A stretch of 26,413 bases of DNA from SIG607 sp045655165 (GTDB lineage: Bacteria > Bacillota > Clostridia > Oscillospirales > Acutalibacteraceae). Shown piece after piece: positions 7,955 to 15,274 of the stretch. Each line of letters begins with the position of its first letter. Position 1 is the stretch's first letter. Location of the stretch: NCBI GenBank assembly GCA_045655165.1, contig JAZOOT010000051.1, forward strand, positions 1-26,413. The letters run 5' to 3'. Both the position numbers and the translations under genes were made by a program. The notes beneath the pieces are model-generated. The model was not told the DNA's origin. It worked only from the letters and a program-made list of their open reading frames with translations, and did not search any database.

Positions 7955-7983
7955 ATTATATAATACTTAAAATAAATAAGCAA
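7955..7983 (-). promoter_or_regulatory. Promoter of the desulfurase-thiI-pncC operon
   Basis: On the minus strand TTGCTT (7978-7983) and a perfect TATAAT (7955-7960) are separated by exactly 17 bases. They lie about 35 bases upstream of the TTG start. The rplS promoter diverges from the same 90-base gap. Confidence 0.75.
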
Positions 7984-8011
7984 GGGGTTAAAATATTTTT
8001 TTAAATTTTAC

Positions 8012-8040
8012 TTGATTTTTCTTATTCGTTGTAGTATAAT
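8012..8040 (+). promoter_or_regulatory. Promoter of the rplS operon
   Basis: TTGATT (8012-8017), a 17-base spacer and a perfect TATAAT (8035-8040). Transcription should begin near 8046, exactly at the first arm of the leader stem. Confidence 0.82.
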
Positions 8041-8045
8041 ACTAA

Positions 8046-8152
8046 GGCATTTGATTTCACTTGCGCCTTACAAGTGGGTTTAATGCCGTTTAACGACATT
8101 GAAGCGGATGGTCCTCTGCCAGTTTTTTGGGTATGAACATCTGAAAAAATTT
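8046..8152 (+). promoter_or_regulatory. Structured 5' leader of rplS, probable L19 autoregulatory leader
   Basis: The 120-base leader folds into an outer stem GGCAT (8046-8050) / ATGCC (8083-8087) enclosing a second stem CACTTG (8058-8063) / CAAGTG (8071-8076). A second structured part pairs CGGATG (8105-8110) with CATCTG (8138-8143), just before the ribosome binding site AAGGAGG. Ribosomal protein leaders that bind L19 and repress their own mRNA are known upstream of rplS in Firmicutes (L19 leader, Rfam). Position, length and nested stems fit, but the covariance match was not run. Confidence 0.65.
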
Positions 8153-8167
8153 AAGGAGGATATATCA

Positions 8168-8512
8168 ATGGACGCAGTAAAAATGTTAACACAGGAAATG
8201 CTTAAAAAAGAAGTACCGGTTGTTGAAATTGGTAGCACAGTTAAAGTTCACGTTAGAATTAAAGAAGGCGAACGTGAAAGAATTCAGGTTTTTGAGGGAA
8301 CTGTTATTGCTAAAAATAACAGCGGCATTGCTGAAACATTCACAGTAAGACGTGTTTCTTACGGTGTTGGTGTTGAACGTGTATTCCCCATTCATTCCCC
8401 CAACGTTGCTAAAGTTGAATTAGTAAGAAAAGGCCGTGTACGCAGGGCTAAACTTTACTATTTGCGCGACAGAGTTGGTAAGGCTGCCAAGGTTAAAGAA
8501 TTAATTGGCTAA
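8168..8512 (+). CDS. rplS: 50S ribosomal protein L19
   Basis: A 114-residue ribosomal protein at the 30S/50S interface. The family signatures PVVEIGSTVKVHVRIKEG, RIQVFEGTVIA, TFTVRR and the C-terminal KGRVRRAKLYYLR are present, and the length is standard. The frame is open further upstream to 8099, but ATG 8168 has a perfect AAGGAGG seven bases before it and gives the canonical N-terminus, so the upstream extension is leader RNA. First gene of a unit that continues with lepB, rbgA, rnhB and yraN. A hairpin after the stop probably lets only part of the transcripts continue, giving L19 more than the enzymes. Confidence 0.98.
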   Translation: MDAVKMLTQEMLKKEVPVVEIGSTVKVHVRIKEGERERIQVFEGTVIAKNNSGIAETFTVRRVSYGVGVERVFPIHSPNVAKVELVRKGRVRRAKLYYLRDRVGKAAKVKELIG

Positions 8513-8523
8513 TTTTAAAGATT

Positions 8524-8560
8524 AGAGAAGGCAGTCGCTGTCTTCTCTTTTTCTTTTTTA
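8524..8560 (+). terminator. Terminator or attenuator between rplS and lepB
   Basis: An 11-bp stem AGAGAAGGCAG / CTGTCTTCTCT (8524-8534 with 8538-8548, one G-U pair, loop tcg) is followed directly by a run of T with a single C. No second promoter is evident before lepB, so incomplete termination is likely. Confidence 0.8.
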
Positions 8561-8583
8561 TTTTAAAAAACGAGGTGATTGAT

Positions 8584-9153
8584 TTGACAAAAAATATGAA
8601 AGCAACACTAAAAAACGAAATTTTTGATTGGCTTGAGGTTATTGTTTATGCAATAATAATAGTTATTTTAATTTTTACCTTTGTTTTCCGCGTTGTAACA
8701 ATTGTCGGTCAATCAATGGAAAACACTGTTTTTGAGGGCGAAAAACTTGTTATTTCTAATTGGTTTTACACCCCAAAAGCAGGGGATATTGTGGTTATTT
8801 CAAGAAATATTGATAACACCCCTACAAGCGAACGTTCAAGCGGTCCCATAATAAAACGTGTAATTGCAACAGAAAACCAAATTGTTGATATTGATTTTTC
8901 AACGGGTGTTGTTTATGTTGACGGTGTTGCGCTTGATGAGCCGTACACAAAAACCCCAACTAACCTTAAATATGATATTGATTTTCCTGTTAAGGTTAAA
9001 GAGGGTTGTGTGTTTTGCTTGGGCGATAACCGCAACGAATCACTTGACAGCCGTTCAAGTACCATTGGTGACGGTGGTATGATAGATACAAGATACATTT
9101 TAGGTCGCGTGGTATTGCGCGTATTCCCGTTTAACAGAATAGGCGGTATTTAA
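8584..9153 (+). CDS. lepB: Type I signal peptidase
   Basis: Cleaves signal peptides from exported proteins at the outer face of the membrane by a Ser/Lys dyad. One N-terminal membrane helix lies at about residues 15-38. It is followed by GQSMENT with catalytic Ser44, GPIIKRVIA with general-base Lys91, and the box GDNRNESLDSR (147-157). Length is about 189 residues, typical of Gram-positive SipS-type enzymes. The frame opens at a GTG (8575) that is part of the ribosome binding site GAGGTGAT; TTG at 8584, six bases past that site, is the better start. The stop is one base before rbgA. Confidence 0.95.
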   Translation: MTKNMKATLKNEIFDWLEVIVYAIIIVILIFTFVFRVVTIVGQSMENTVFEGEKLVISNWFYTPKAGDIVVISRNIDNTPTSERSSGPIIKRVIATENQIVDIDFSTGVVYVDGVALDEPYTKTPTNLKYDIDFPVKVKEGCVFCLGDNRNESLDSRSSTIGDGGMIDTRYILGRVVLRVFPFNRIGGI

Positions 9154-9154
9154 T

Positions 9155-10021
9155 ATGGCAGATTCGCAATATATACAATGGTTCCCCGGGCATATGACAA
9201 AAACCCGCAGACAAATGGAAAAGGATATTGACCTTGTTGACGCGGTTGTTGAAATTATTGATGCCCGTATTCCGTTTAGTAGCCGTAATCCCGATTTGCC
9301 GGGTATTGTTGGCAAAAAACCGCTTATTATTTTGCTTAATAAAAGCGATATGGCCGATAGCAGTGCTACAAAAGAATGGATAGAATTTTTTAAAACACAA
9401 AACATTACCGCATTGGAAGTTGACTGTAAAACAGGCGCAGGGCTTGAACATTTTAAAAATATCGTACGGCTTGTTTTGGCTGATAAACTTGAAGTTTATA
9501 AAAACAAAGGTATGGCGGGCAGGGCACTTCGCGTTATGGTGGCAGGCATACCCAACGTTGGTAAATCTACCTTTGTTAATAAACTTGCGGGAATTAAAAA
9601 GGCAAATGTTGAAAACAGGCCTGGCGTTACGCGTTCTAACCAGTGGTATATGGTTGATAAACAACTTGAACTTTTAGATACGCCGGGTATACTTTGGCCT
9701 AAATTTTCAAACACAACCATTGGCGAACATCTTGCTTTTACGGGCGCAATAAAAGATAAAGTTGTTGATGTTGAACTTTTGGCGGTAAGGTTAATTGAAA
9801 TTTTATGTAAAAGGTATCCATCCCTCTTAACTTCGCGCTACGGTGAACTTAATTTAGGCGAAGAACCGTATGAAATTCTTGCGCAAATTGCCATAAACCG
9901 CTCATTTAAAATACGCGGTGGCGAAGCCGATACCATAAGGGCTTCTAATATACTGTTAGAAGAATTCCGTAATAAAAAAATCGGTGCTATAACGCTTGAA
10001 AGGGTGCAAGATTTTGCCTGA
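9155..10021 (+). CDS. rbgA: Ribosome biogenesis GTPase RbgA (YlqF)
   Basis: Circularly permuted GTPase needed for late 50S subunit assembly. The G motifs occur in permuted order: NKSD (G4, 62-65), SCKTG-like VDCKTG (G5 region, about 89-94), GIPNVGKST (G1, 131-139) and DTPG (G3, 175-178). The N-terminal IQWFPGHMTKTRR is the hallmark of this subfamily. The 288 residues match the family length. It sits two genes after rplS, as in Bacillus (rplS-ylqF-rnhB), in line with its ribosomal job. Confidence 0.97.
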   Translation: MADSQYIQWFPGHMTKTRRQMEKDIDLVDAVVEIIDARIPFSSRNPDLPGIVGKKPLIILLNKSDMADSSATKEWIEFFKTQNITALEVDCKTGAGLEHFKNIVRLVLADKLEVYKNKGMAGRALRVMVAGIPNVGKSTFVNKLAGIKKANVENRPGVTRSNQWYMVDKQLELLDTPGILWPKFSNTTIGEHLAFTGAIKDKVVDVELLAVRLIEILCKRYPSLLTSRYGELNLGEEPYEILAQIAINRSFKIRGGEADTIRASNILLEEFRNKKIGAITLERVQDFA

Positions 10022-10610
10022 TTTTTCTTTTGAAAATGAATTAAGACAAAAAGGTTATAATTTAATTTGCGGTGTAGATGAAGCAGGTCGCGGCCCTTTG
10101 GCAGGTCCTGTTTGCGCAGCTGCAGTTATTTTGCCTGAAGGTATTGATATAAAGGGTATTAACGACTCTAAAAAATTAAGCGAAAAGAAAAGGGAATTGC
10201 TTTTTGCTGAAATAACCCAAAAGGCAATTAGTTATTCTGTTGCTTTTGCAAGTGTAGAAGAAATTGAAGAACACAATATTTTAAATGCAACCTTTTTGGC
10301 AATGAATAGGGCAATTGAAGGTTTACAGGTTAAACCCGATTTTGCAATAATTGACGGTAACTTGTTACCAAAATATATTAAGGTAGATGCTTCACCGCTT
10401 GTAAAGGGTGATAGCCGCAGTTTGTCTGTGGCGGCAGCATCAATTCTTGCAAAGGTGACAAGGGATAGATTATTACTTGAATATGACAAAGAATACCCTG
10501 AATACAAATTTGCTTCGCATAAGGGATACGGCACAAAAGCTCATATAGAGGCAATTAGAAAATATGGTGTTTTAAGCATACACCGCAAATCATTTTTAAA
10601 AAATATATGA
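10014..10610 (+). CDS. rnhB: Ribonuclease HII
   Basis: Endonuclease that nicks RNA in RNA/DNA hybrids and at single ribonucleotides in DNA. The motif GVDEAGRGPLAGP gives the catalytic pair D22-E23. Further conserved segments are NDSKKLSEKKRE, IIDGN (D114), KGDSRSLSVAAASILAKVTRD (metal-site region) and SHKGYGTKAH. The length of about 198 residues is normal. The frame opens at TTG 9996, but AAAGGGTG just upstream of TTG 10014 points to the latter. Either start overlaps the end of rbgA, indicating coupled translation. Confidence 0.95.
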   Translation: MPDFSFENELRQKGYNLICGVDEAGRGPLAGPVCAAAVILPEGIDIKGINDSKKLSEKKRELLFAEITQKAISYSVAFASVEEIEEHNILNATFLAMNRAIEGLQVKPDFAIIDGNLLPKYIKVDASPLVKGDSRSLSVAAASILAKVTRDRLLLEYDKEYPEYKFASHKGYGTKAHIEAIRKYGVLSIHRKSFLKNI

Positions 10611-10969
10611 ATAAAAAAGAAATAGGCATTTACGGCGAAAAGGTTACTTCCGATTATTTAAAAAAACAAGGTTTTATAATTTTTAAACGCAATTACCATA
10701 GCCGTTTTGGTGAAATTGATATTATTGCCGAAAAGGAAAATTTACTGCTTTTTGTTGAAGTTAAAACGCGCTCAGAAAACCAAATGGTATCAGGTCGCGA
10801 AGCGGTTGATTACAATAAACAAAACCGCATTAAAGCAACTGCAAACGATTTTTTAAGAAAAACCAAGCAGGATTATATCTGCCGTTTTGATGTTAGCGAG
10901 GTTACTTATAACGAAACCGAGCAGGGAATTGACTGTGAAATTTATTATATAACCGATGCTTTTTATTAA
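10607..10969 (+). CDS. yraN: YraN/UPF0102 family nuclease-fold protein
   Basis: A 120-residue UPF0102 protein. It shows the family features GIYGEKVTSDYLKKQGF, NYHSRFGEIDIIA and LLLFVEVKTRS, which form a PD-(D/E)xK nuclease-like core (D in GEID, E-x-K in FVEVKTR). The biological role is uncertain; a link to DNA processing or recombination is inferred from fold and frequent proximity to rnhB. The ATG overlaps the rnhB stop in an ATGA junction. Last gene of the rplS unit, followed by a terminator. Confidence 0.92.
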   Translation: MNKKEIGIYGEKVTSDYLKKQGFIIFKRNYHSRFGEIDIIAEKENLLLFVEVKTRSENQMVSGREAVDYNKQNRIKATANDFLRKTKQDYICRFDVSEVTYNETEQGIDCEIYYITDAFY

Positions 10970-10970
10970 A

Positions 10971-11005
10971 AAGAAAAGCGCCCGAAAATTTTCGGGCACT
11001 TTCTT
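10971..11005. terminator. Bidirectional terminator between yraN and the DUF1540 gene
   Basis: The long palindrome AAGAAAAGCGCCCGAAAA / TTTTCGGGCACTTTCTT has only one internal mismatch (C/A). It lies directly between two convergent stop codons, so it can serve both strands. Confidence 0.85.
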
Positions 11006-11007
11006 GC

Positions 11008-11175
11008 TCAAGCTTTCTGGCGGAATGTCATACAGGCAGTGTCGCAACTTTCGCATGCGCTTTGGAAACCAACTTTGATTTCTTTCGCAGTGCAGTTGTT
11101 TCCTGCAGCGTGGTAAACACAGTTTTTAGCATCGCATACAATTTCGTGGCTTGAACATTCTTTAATTTCTTGCAT
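11008..11175 (-). CDS. Small Cys-rich DUF1540 protein
   Basis: The 55-residue frame (58 if the upstream ATG at 11184 is used) has seven cysteines. The pattern CDAKNCVYHAAGNNC, then TAKEIKVG and CESCDTACMTF, is that of DUF1540 proteins, which are common in Clostridia and probably bind metal through the cysteines. The Shine-Dalgarno AAAGGA lies only one base before ATG 11184 but about ten before ATG 11175, so the second is preferred. It is encoded alone, divergent from the metallophosphoesterase and convergent with yraN. A metal-binding or redox role is an inference; no experimental function is known to me. Confidence 0.85.
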   Translation of the reverse strand: MQEIKECSSHEIVCDAKNCVYHAAGNNCTAKEIKVGFQSACESCDTACMTFRQKA

Positions 11176-11260
11176 ACTATTCATTTCCTTTCAGACCGCT
11201 TGGGTCAATAATATTTTGTTCAAATTTTGCTGTTTTATAAAAAAATAAGTGAGGTAAATT

Positions 11261-11935
11261 ATGGCGCTGTTCGGTATTTCGGATTTGCATTTGTCTTTTG
11301 ATAAAGACAAGCCAATGGATGTTTTTCGCGGTTGGGAAAACTATACAGAACGTCTTGAAGAAAACTGGCGAAAAACAGTTAAAGACAACGACATTGTTGT
11401 TTTGCCGGGCGATTTTTCTTGGGCGCTTAAAATAGAAGAAACAAAACCCGATTTTTTGTTTTTAGAAAACCTTCCCGGTAAAAAAATTTTATTAAAAGGT
11501 AATCACGATTTGTGGTGGTCAACGGCCAAAAAAATTAAAGAATTTTTTATAAAAGAAAATATTAACAGTGTTGATATTGTTTTTAATAATTGTTACGAAG
11601 TTGGCGATTACGCAATTTGCGGAACACGCGGTTGGATAAAAGAAAAAGCAGATGAAGAAAAAATTGTTCTGCGTGAAGCCGCACGGCTTGAAACTTCAAT
11701 AAAATCGGCGCTTGCTATTGGCAAAAAACCAATAGTTTTTTTGCACTATCCGCCAGTTTTTGCCGATGGTGTTTCGGGCGAAATTATTGACGTGCTTAAA
11801 AAGTATTCAATTAACACAGTTTACCACGGCCATATTCACGGAGCAAAACGCAATTTTACCCAAAATTATAACGGTATTTCCTTTGTTTTGATTTCGTGTG
11901 ATGCTATAAATTTTACACCTTTTCCCATTTTTTGA
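11261..11935 (+). CDS. Calcineurin-like metallophosphoesterase (COG1768 type)
   Basis: A 224-residue two-metal phosphoesterase. The ordered motifs are SDLH (D8, H10), LPGDFSW (D51), KGNHDLWW (N81, H82), FLHYPP and GHIHG, which together form the complete metal-binding set. The DFSWA and NHDLWW variants are those I associate with the cytoplasmic COG1768 predicted phosphohydrolases. The substrate is unknown. There is no signal peptide. GAGG lies seven bases before the ATG. Placed alone ahead of tig, after a divergent gap. Confidence 0.88.
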   Translation: MALFGISDLHLSFDKDKPMDVFRGWENYTERLEENWRKTVKDNDIVVLPGDFSWALKIEETKPDFLFLENLPGKKILLKGNHDLWWSTAKKIKEFFIKENINSVDIVFNNCYEVGDYAICGTRGWIKEKADEEKIVLREAARLETSIKSALAIGKKPIVFLHYPPVFADGVSGEIIDVLKKYSINTVYHGHIHGAKRNFTQNYNGISFVLISCDAINFTPFPIF

Positions 11936-11983
11936 AAAATTTGAATATTTTTTAAAAATATTGTAGAAATATTTATAAATATA

Positions 11984-11992
11984 TGTTATATT
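11984..11992 (+). promoter_or_regulatory. Probable extended -10 promoter of tig
   Basis: TG-t-TATATT (TG at 11984-11985, -10 at 11987-11992) lies about 40 bases before the tig start in an AT-rich stretch. There is no good -35 at normal distance, so the call rests on the extended -10 only. Confidence 0.4.
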
Positions 11993-12032
11993 ATTTGTTG
12001 ATACTTTGATTATTTATACGGAGGTATTTTTT

Positions 12033-13370
12033 ATGAGTTTAAAAAATGCAAAAAAAGTAGAAACTAACCGTTATGAACTTGAAATTGCCATTGATGGTGC
12101 AACTTTTAGTGCTGCGGTTAATGAAGCAATTAGAAAGGAAAGCAAAAAAATTACTTTGCCCGGTTTCCGCAAAGGTAAAGCTCCAGTTAGTATGGTTGAA
12201 AAATACTATGGCAGCGAAGCATTCTTTGAAGAAGCTTTGAATGCTCTTTACGGCCCTTCAATTGATGAAGCCGCTAAAGCAGCCGGCATTGAAATTGTTG
12301 ACGATAAAATCGACTTTGATATGGTTTCCATCAGCAAAGAAGATGGCGTTGTTTTCAAAGTAACACTTACTGTTGTTCCCGAAATCGAAATCGGCGAATA
12401 CAAAGGCCTTAAAACAAAAAAAGTTGCTGTTAAAGTTGCTAAAGCCGAAGTTGACGAAGCAGTTAACGCCATGGCTGAAAGAAACGCACGCGTTGTTGCT
12501 GTTGAAGGCCGCGCTGCGCAAAAAGATGATATTGCAGTTATTGATTATGAAGGTTTTGTTGACGGTGTTGCTTTCGAAGGCGGCAAAGGCGAATCTTTCT
12601 CTTTAACACTTGGCTCGGGTCAGTTTATCCCCGGTTTTGAAGACCAAATTGTTGGCAAAAATGCAGGCGAAGAATTTGATGTAAACGTTGAGTTCCCGGC
12701 AGAATACCACGCTGAAGATTTAGCAGGCAAACCCGCTGTATTTAAAGTAAAACTTCACGAAATTAAAGCAAAAGAACTTCCTGTTATTGATGACGAATTT
12801 GCAAAAGATGTTAGTGAGTTCGATACTTTGAAAGAACTTCGCGCCGATATTAAGGCAAAAGCTCTTGAAAGAAAGAAAAAAGTTGCCGAAGAAGAAACTG
12901 AAAACGCACTTTTAGACCAGGTTGTTGAAACAATTAAAGGCGAAATTCCCGAAGCAATGTATGAAAACCGCGTAAAACAAAGCATTAACGACTTTGATTA
13001 CCGTTTGCAAATGCAGGGTATGAACCTTGAAACATACCTTAAATACACAGGCGCAACTATTGAAGAATTTGGCAAAACTTTCCGTCCCCAAGCCGAAAAA
13101 CAGGTTAAAATGCGTTTGGCTTTGGAAAAAATTGTTAAACTTGAAAACCTTAGCGCAACCGATGATGAAGTTAATGAATATTTAGAAAAAATGGCTAAAG
13201 ATTATTCTGTTTCGGTTGAACAGGTTAAAGCTGCAGTTCCCGCTGAAGAAATTAAGAAGGACATTGCCGTTAATAAAGCACTTGACCTTATTAAAACAAG
13301 CGCAGTAGTTGAAGAAGACGAAGAAAAACCCGCAGCAAAAAAATCTGCTTCTAAAAAAACTGCTGAATAA
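12033..13370 (+). CDS. tig: Trigger factor (ribosome-associated chaperone/prolyl isomerase)
   Basis: Ribosome-bound chaperone that shields nascent chains. The N-terminal domain has the L23-binding signature GFRKGKAP (44-51). The FKBP-type isomerase domain lies at about 155-240 (DDIAVIDYEGFVDG, SGQFIPGFEDQI), and the helical C-terminal domain with its arms follows. A Lys/Ala/Glu-rich low-complexity tail (EEDEEKPAAKKSASKK) ends the protein. The frame opens earlier (12006), but GGAGG eight bases before ATG 12033 fixes the start, giving 445 residues, close to the family norm. Followed by clpP and clpX, the standard order. Confidence 0.97.
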   Translation: MSLKNAKKVETNRYELEIAIDGATFSAAVNEAIRKESKKITLPGFRKGKAPVSMVEKYYGSEAFFEEALNALYGPSIDEAAKAAGIEIVDDKIDFDMVSISKEDGVVFKVTLTVVPEIEIGEYKGLKTKKVAVKVAKAEVDEAVNAMAERNARVVAVEGRAAQKDDIAVIDYEGFVDGVAFEGGKGESFSLTLGSGQFIPGFEDQIVGKNAGEEFDVNVEFPAEYHAEDLAGKPAVFKVKLHEIKAKELPVIDDEFAKDVSEFDTLKELRADIKAKALERKKKVAEEETENALLDQVVETIKGEIPEAMYENRVKQSINDFDYRLQMQGMNLETYLKYTGATIEEFGKTFRPQAEKQVKMRLALEKIVKLENLSATDDEVNEYLEKMAKDYSVSVEQVKAAVPAEEIKKDIAVNKALDLIKTSAVVEEDEEKPAAKKSASKKTAE

Positions 13371-13425
13371 TTGATTATAAATATTAGTATTTGTTCATAA
13401 TCTTTCTTAAAAAGGAGGTAAAATT

Positions 13426-14019
13426 ATGGAAACAAATATGACTCCCATTCCTTATGTTATTGAACAAACAAGCAGGGGCGAACGTTCTTACGATATTTTC
13501 TCCCGCTTGCTTAATGACCGTATTGTTATGCTTAACGGTCCGGTTGACGATGCTTCGGCAAGTCTTGTTGTTGCTCAAATTTTATATCTTGAAAGCCAAG
13601 ACCCCGATAAAGACATTAACTTTTACATTAACAGCCCCGGCGGCAGTGTTTCGGCAGGCCTTGCTATTTACGATACAATGAAATATGTTAAATGCGATGT
13701 TTCTACTATTTGTATGGGTATGGCTGCAAGTATGGGCGCTTTCCTTTTAGCCGCAGGCACAAAAGGCAAACGCTATGCGCTTCCTAATGCCGAAGTTATG
13801 ATTCATCAACCATCTGGCGGTGCCCAAGGTCAAGCAAGTGATATTCTTATCAACGCAAAACACATTGAACGCACAAGGGCTAACTTAAACAAAATGTTGG
13901 CTGAAGCTACCGGCAAAAGCATTGAAGAGGTGTCACGTGATACCGACCGCGATTATTGGATGACAGCCGAAGAAGCAAAAGAATACGGCATTGTTGACAA
14001 AGTTATTGTAAAAAGATAG
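13426..14019 (+). CDS. clpP: ATP-dependent Clp protease proteolytic subunit
   Basis: Self-compartmentalised serine protease, 197 residues. The catalytic triad is visible: S102 in GMAASMGA, H127 in MIHQPSGG and D176 in DTDRDYW, each offset by five from the mature E. coli numbering. NSPGGSVSAGLAIYDTM and the MTAEEAKEYGIVD ending are standard. A perfect AAGGAGG precedes the ATG. The 55-base gap after tig contains a weak TTGATT...CATAAT pair, so clpP may have an extra promoter. Its unfoldase partner ClpX is encoded next. Confidence 0.98.
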   Translation: METNMTPIPYVIEQTSRGERSYDIFSRLLNDRIVMLNGPVDDASASLVVAQILYLESQDPDKDINFYINSPGGSVSAGLAIYDTMKYVKCDVSTICMGMAASMGAFLLAAGTKGKRYALPNAEVMIHQPSGGAQGQASDILINAKHIERTRANLNKMLAEATGKSIEEVSRDTDRDYWMTAEEAKEYGIVDKVIVKR

Positions 14020-14029
14020 AGGTTATTAA

Positions 14030-15259
14030 ATGTCAGTTAAATCTAACGATAATAATTCAATATCCTGTTCTTTTTGCGGAAAAAGCCAAAATGATGTTAC
14101 CCGTTTAATAGAAGGCCCCGGTGTTTATATTTGCGATAGCTGTATAAGTTTTTGCAATTCTTTGCTTTTTGATGAACCCGTTCCTCCAAAACGCAAACAA
14201 AAAAAGGAAAAAGAATTTGTTTTGCCCAAACCGCTTGAAATTAAGCAAAAACTTGATGAATACGTAATTGGGCAAGATGATGCAAAAATAACCCTTTCGG
14301 TTGCAGTTTATAACCACTATAAACGTGTTTATAAAAAAGCAGAAAACGATGTTGAACTTGCAAAAAGCAACGTGCTTATGTTAGGCCCAACGGGTGTTGG
14401 AAAAACCTTGCTTGCGCAAACACTTGCAAAAACTCTTGACGTGCCAATTGCTATAACCGATGCAACCACTCTTACCGAAGCAGGTTATGTTGGCGAAGAC
14501 GTTGAAAATATTCTTTTACGTCTTATTCAAGCGGCCGATTACGATGTTGAAAAGGCACAGCGCGGTATTATTTATATTGATGAAATAGATAAAATTGCGC
14601 GTAAATCAGAAAACACGTCAATCACCCGTGACGTTAGCGGTGAAGGTGTTCAACAAGCCCTTTTAAAAATTTTAGAGGGCACTGTTGCAAATGTTCCGCC
14701 ACAGGGCGGCAGAAAGCATCCGCAACAAGAATTTATTCAGGTTGATACAACTAACATTTTGTTCATTTGCGCAGGCGCGTTTGATGGAATTGATAAGGTT
14801 ATTGAACGCAGGGTAGGTGGTAGCAGCCTTGGCTTTGGCGCCGAAATACGTTCTTCCAAATCGCTTGAAGCGCAGGAAGTTTGTGAATTGGTTTCACATC
14901 AAGATTTAGTTAAGTTTGGCTTAATACCTGAACTTGTTGGCCGTTTGCCGGTTGTAACCGCACTTAAGGGAATGGATAAAGAAACCCTTATTAAAATTAT
15001 GAAAGAACCGAAAAATTCGGTTATTAAACAATACGAAGCATTGTTTAAACTTGATGGTGTTGAACTTGTTTTTGAAGAAGAAGCACTTCAAAGAATTGCA
15101 GAACTTACTGTTGAACGCAAAACTGGTGCAAGGGGACTTCGTTCTATTATGGAAGCCACACTTCAAAAACTAATGTTTGAAACCCCGTCAAAAGAAAATA
15201 TTAAAAAAATCACCATTACTGCCAATACCGTTAACGGCGGCGAAGCAGTTATTGAGTGA
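14030..15259 (+). CDS. clpX: ATP-dependent Clp protease ATP-binding subunit ClpX
   Basis: AAA+ unfoldase that recognises substrates and feeds them to ClpP. The N-terminal zinc domain uses C13, C16, C35 and C38. Walker A GPTGVGKT is at 119-126, the pore loop GYVGEDVE follows, Walker B IIYIDEID has D184-E185, and the sensor-2 arginine lies in TGARGLRSIME near the C-terminus. 409 residues, normal. The gap after clpP is ten bases, with GAGG before the ATG, so the two are co-translated from one transcript. Confidence 0.98.
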   Translation: MSVKSNDNNSISCSFCGKSQNDVTRLIEGPGVYICDSCISFCNSLLFDEPVPPKRKQKKEKEFVLPKPLEIKQKLDEYVIGQDDAKITLSVAVYNHYKRVYKKAENDVELAKSNVLMLGPTGVGKTLLAQTLAKTLDVPIAITDATTLTEAGYVGEDVENILLRLIQAADYDVEKAQRGIIYIDEIDKIARKSENTSITRDVSGEGVQQALLKILEGTVANVPPQGGRKHPQQEFIQVDTTNILFICAGAFDGIDKVIERRVGGSSLGFGAEIRSSKSLEAQEVCELVSHQDLVKFGLIPELVGRLPVVTALKGMDKETLIKIMKEPKNSVIKQYEALFKLDGVELVFEEEALQRIAELTVERKTGARGLRSIMEATLQKLMFETPSKENIKKITITANTVNGGEAVIE

Positions 15260-15274
15260 GTTGGAGGTATAATT

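Noticed and set aside
8099..8167. N-terminal extension of L19
   Set aside because: The in-frame extension lies in the structured leader; the perfect ribosome binding site and the family N-terminus both point to ATG 8168.
10853..11056. Minus-strand open frame of 67 codons overlapping yraN and the DUF1540 gene
   Set aside because: It runs through a terminator and two better supported genes and has no family features.
11944..11962. AATATTTTT/AAAAATATT palindrome as terminator of the metallophosphoesterase gene
   Set aside because: It consists of A and T only, with a one-base gap, so it would be too weak; it is expected by chance in this AT-rich gap.
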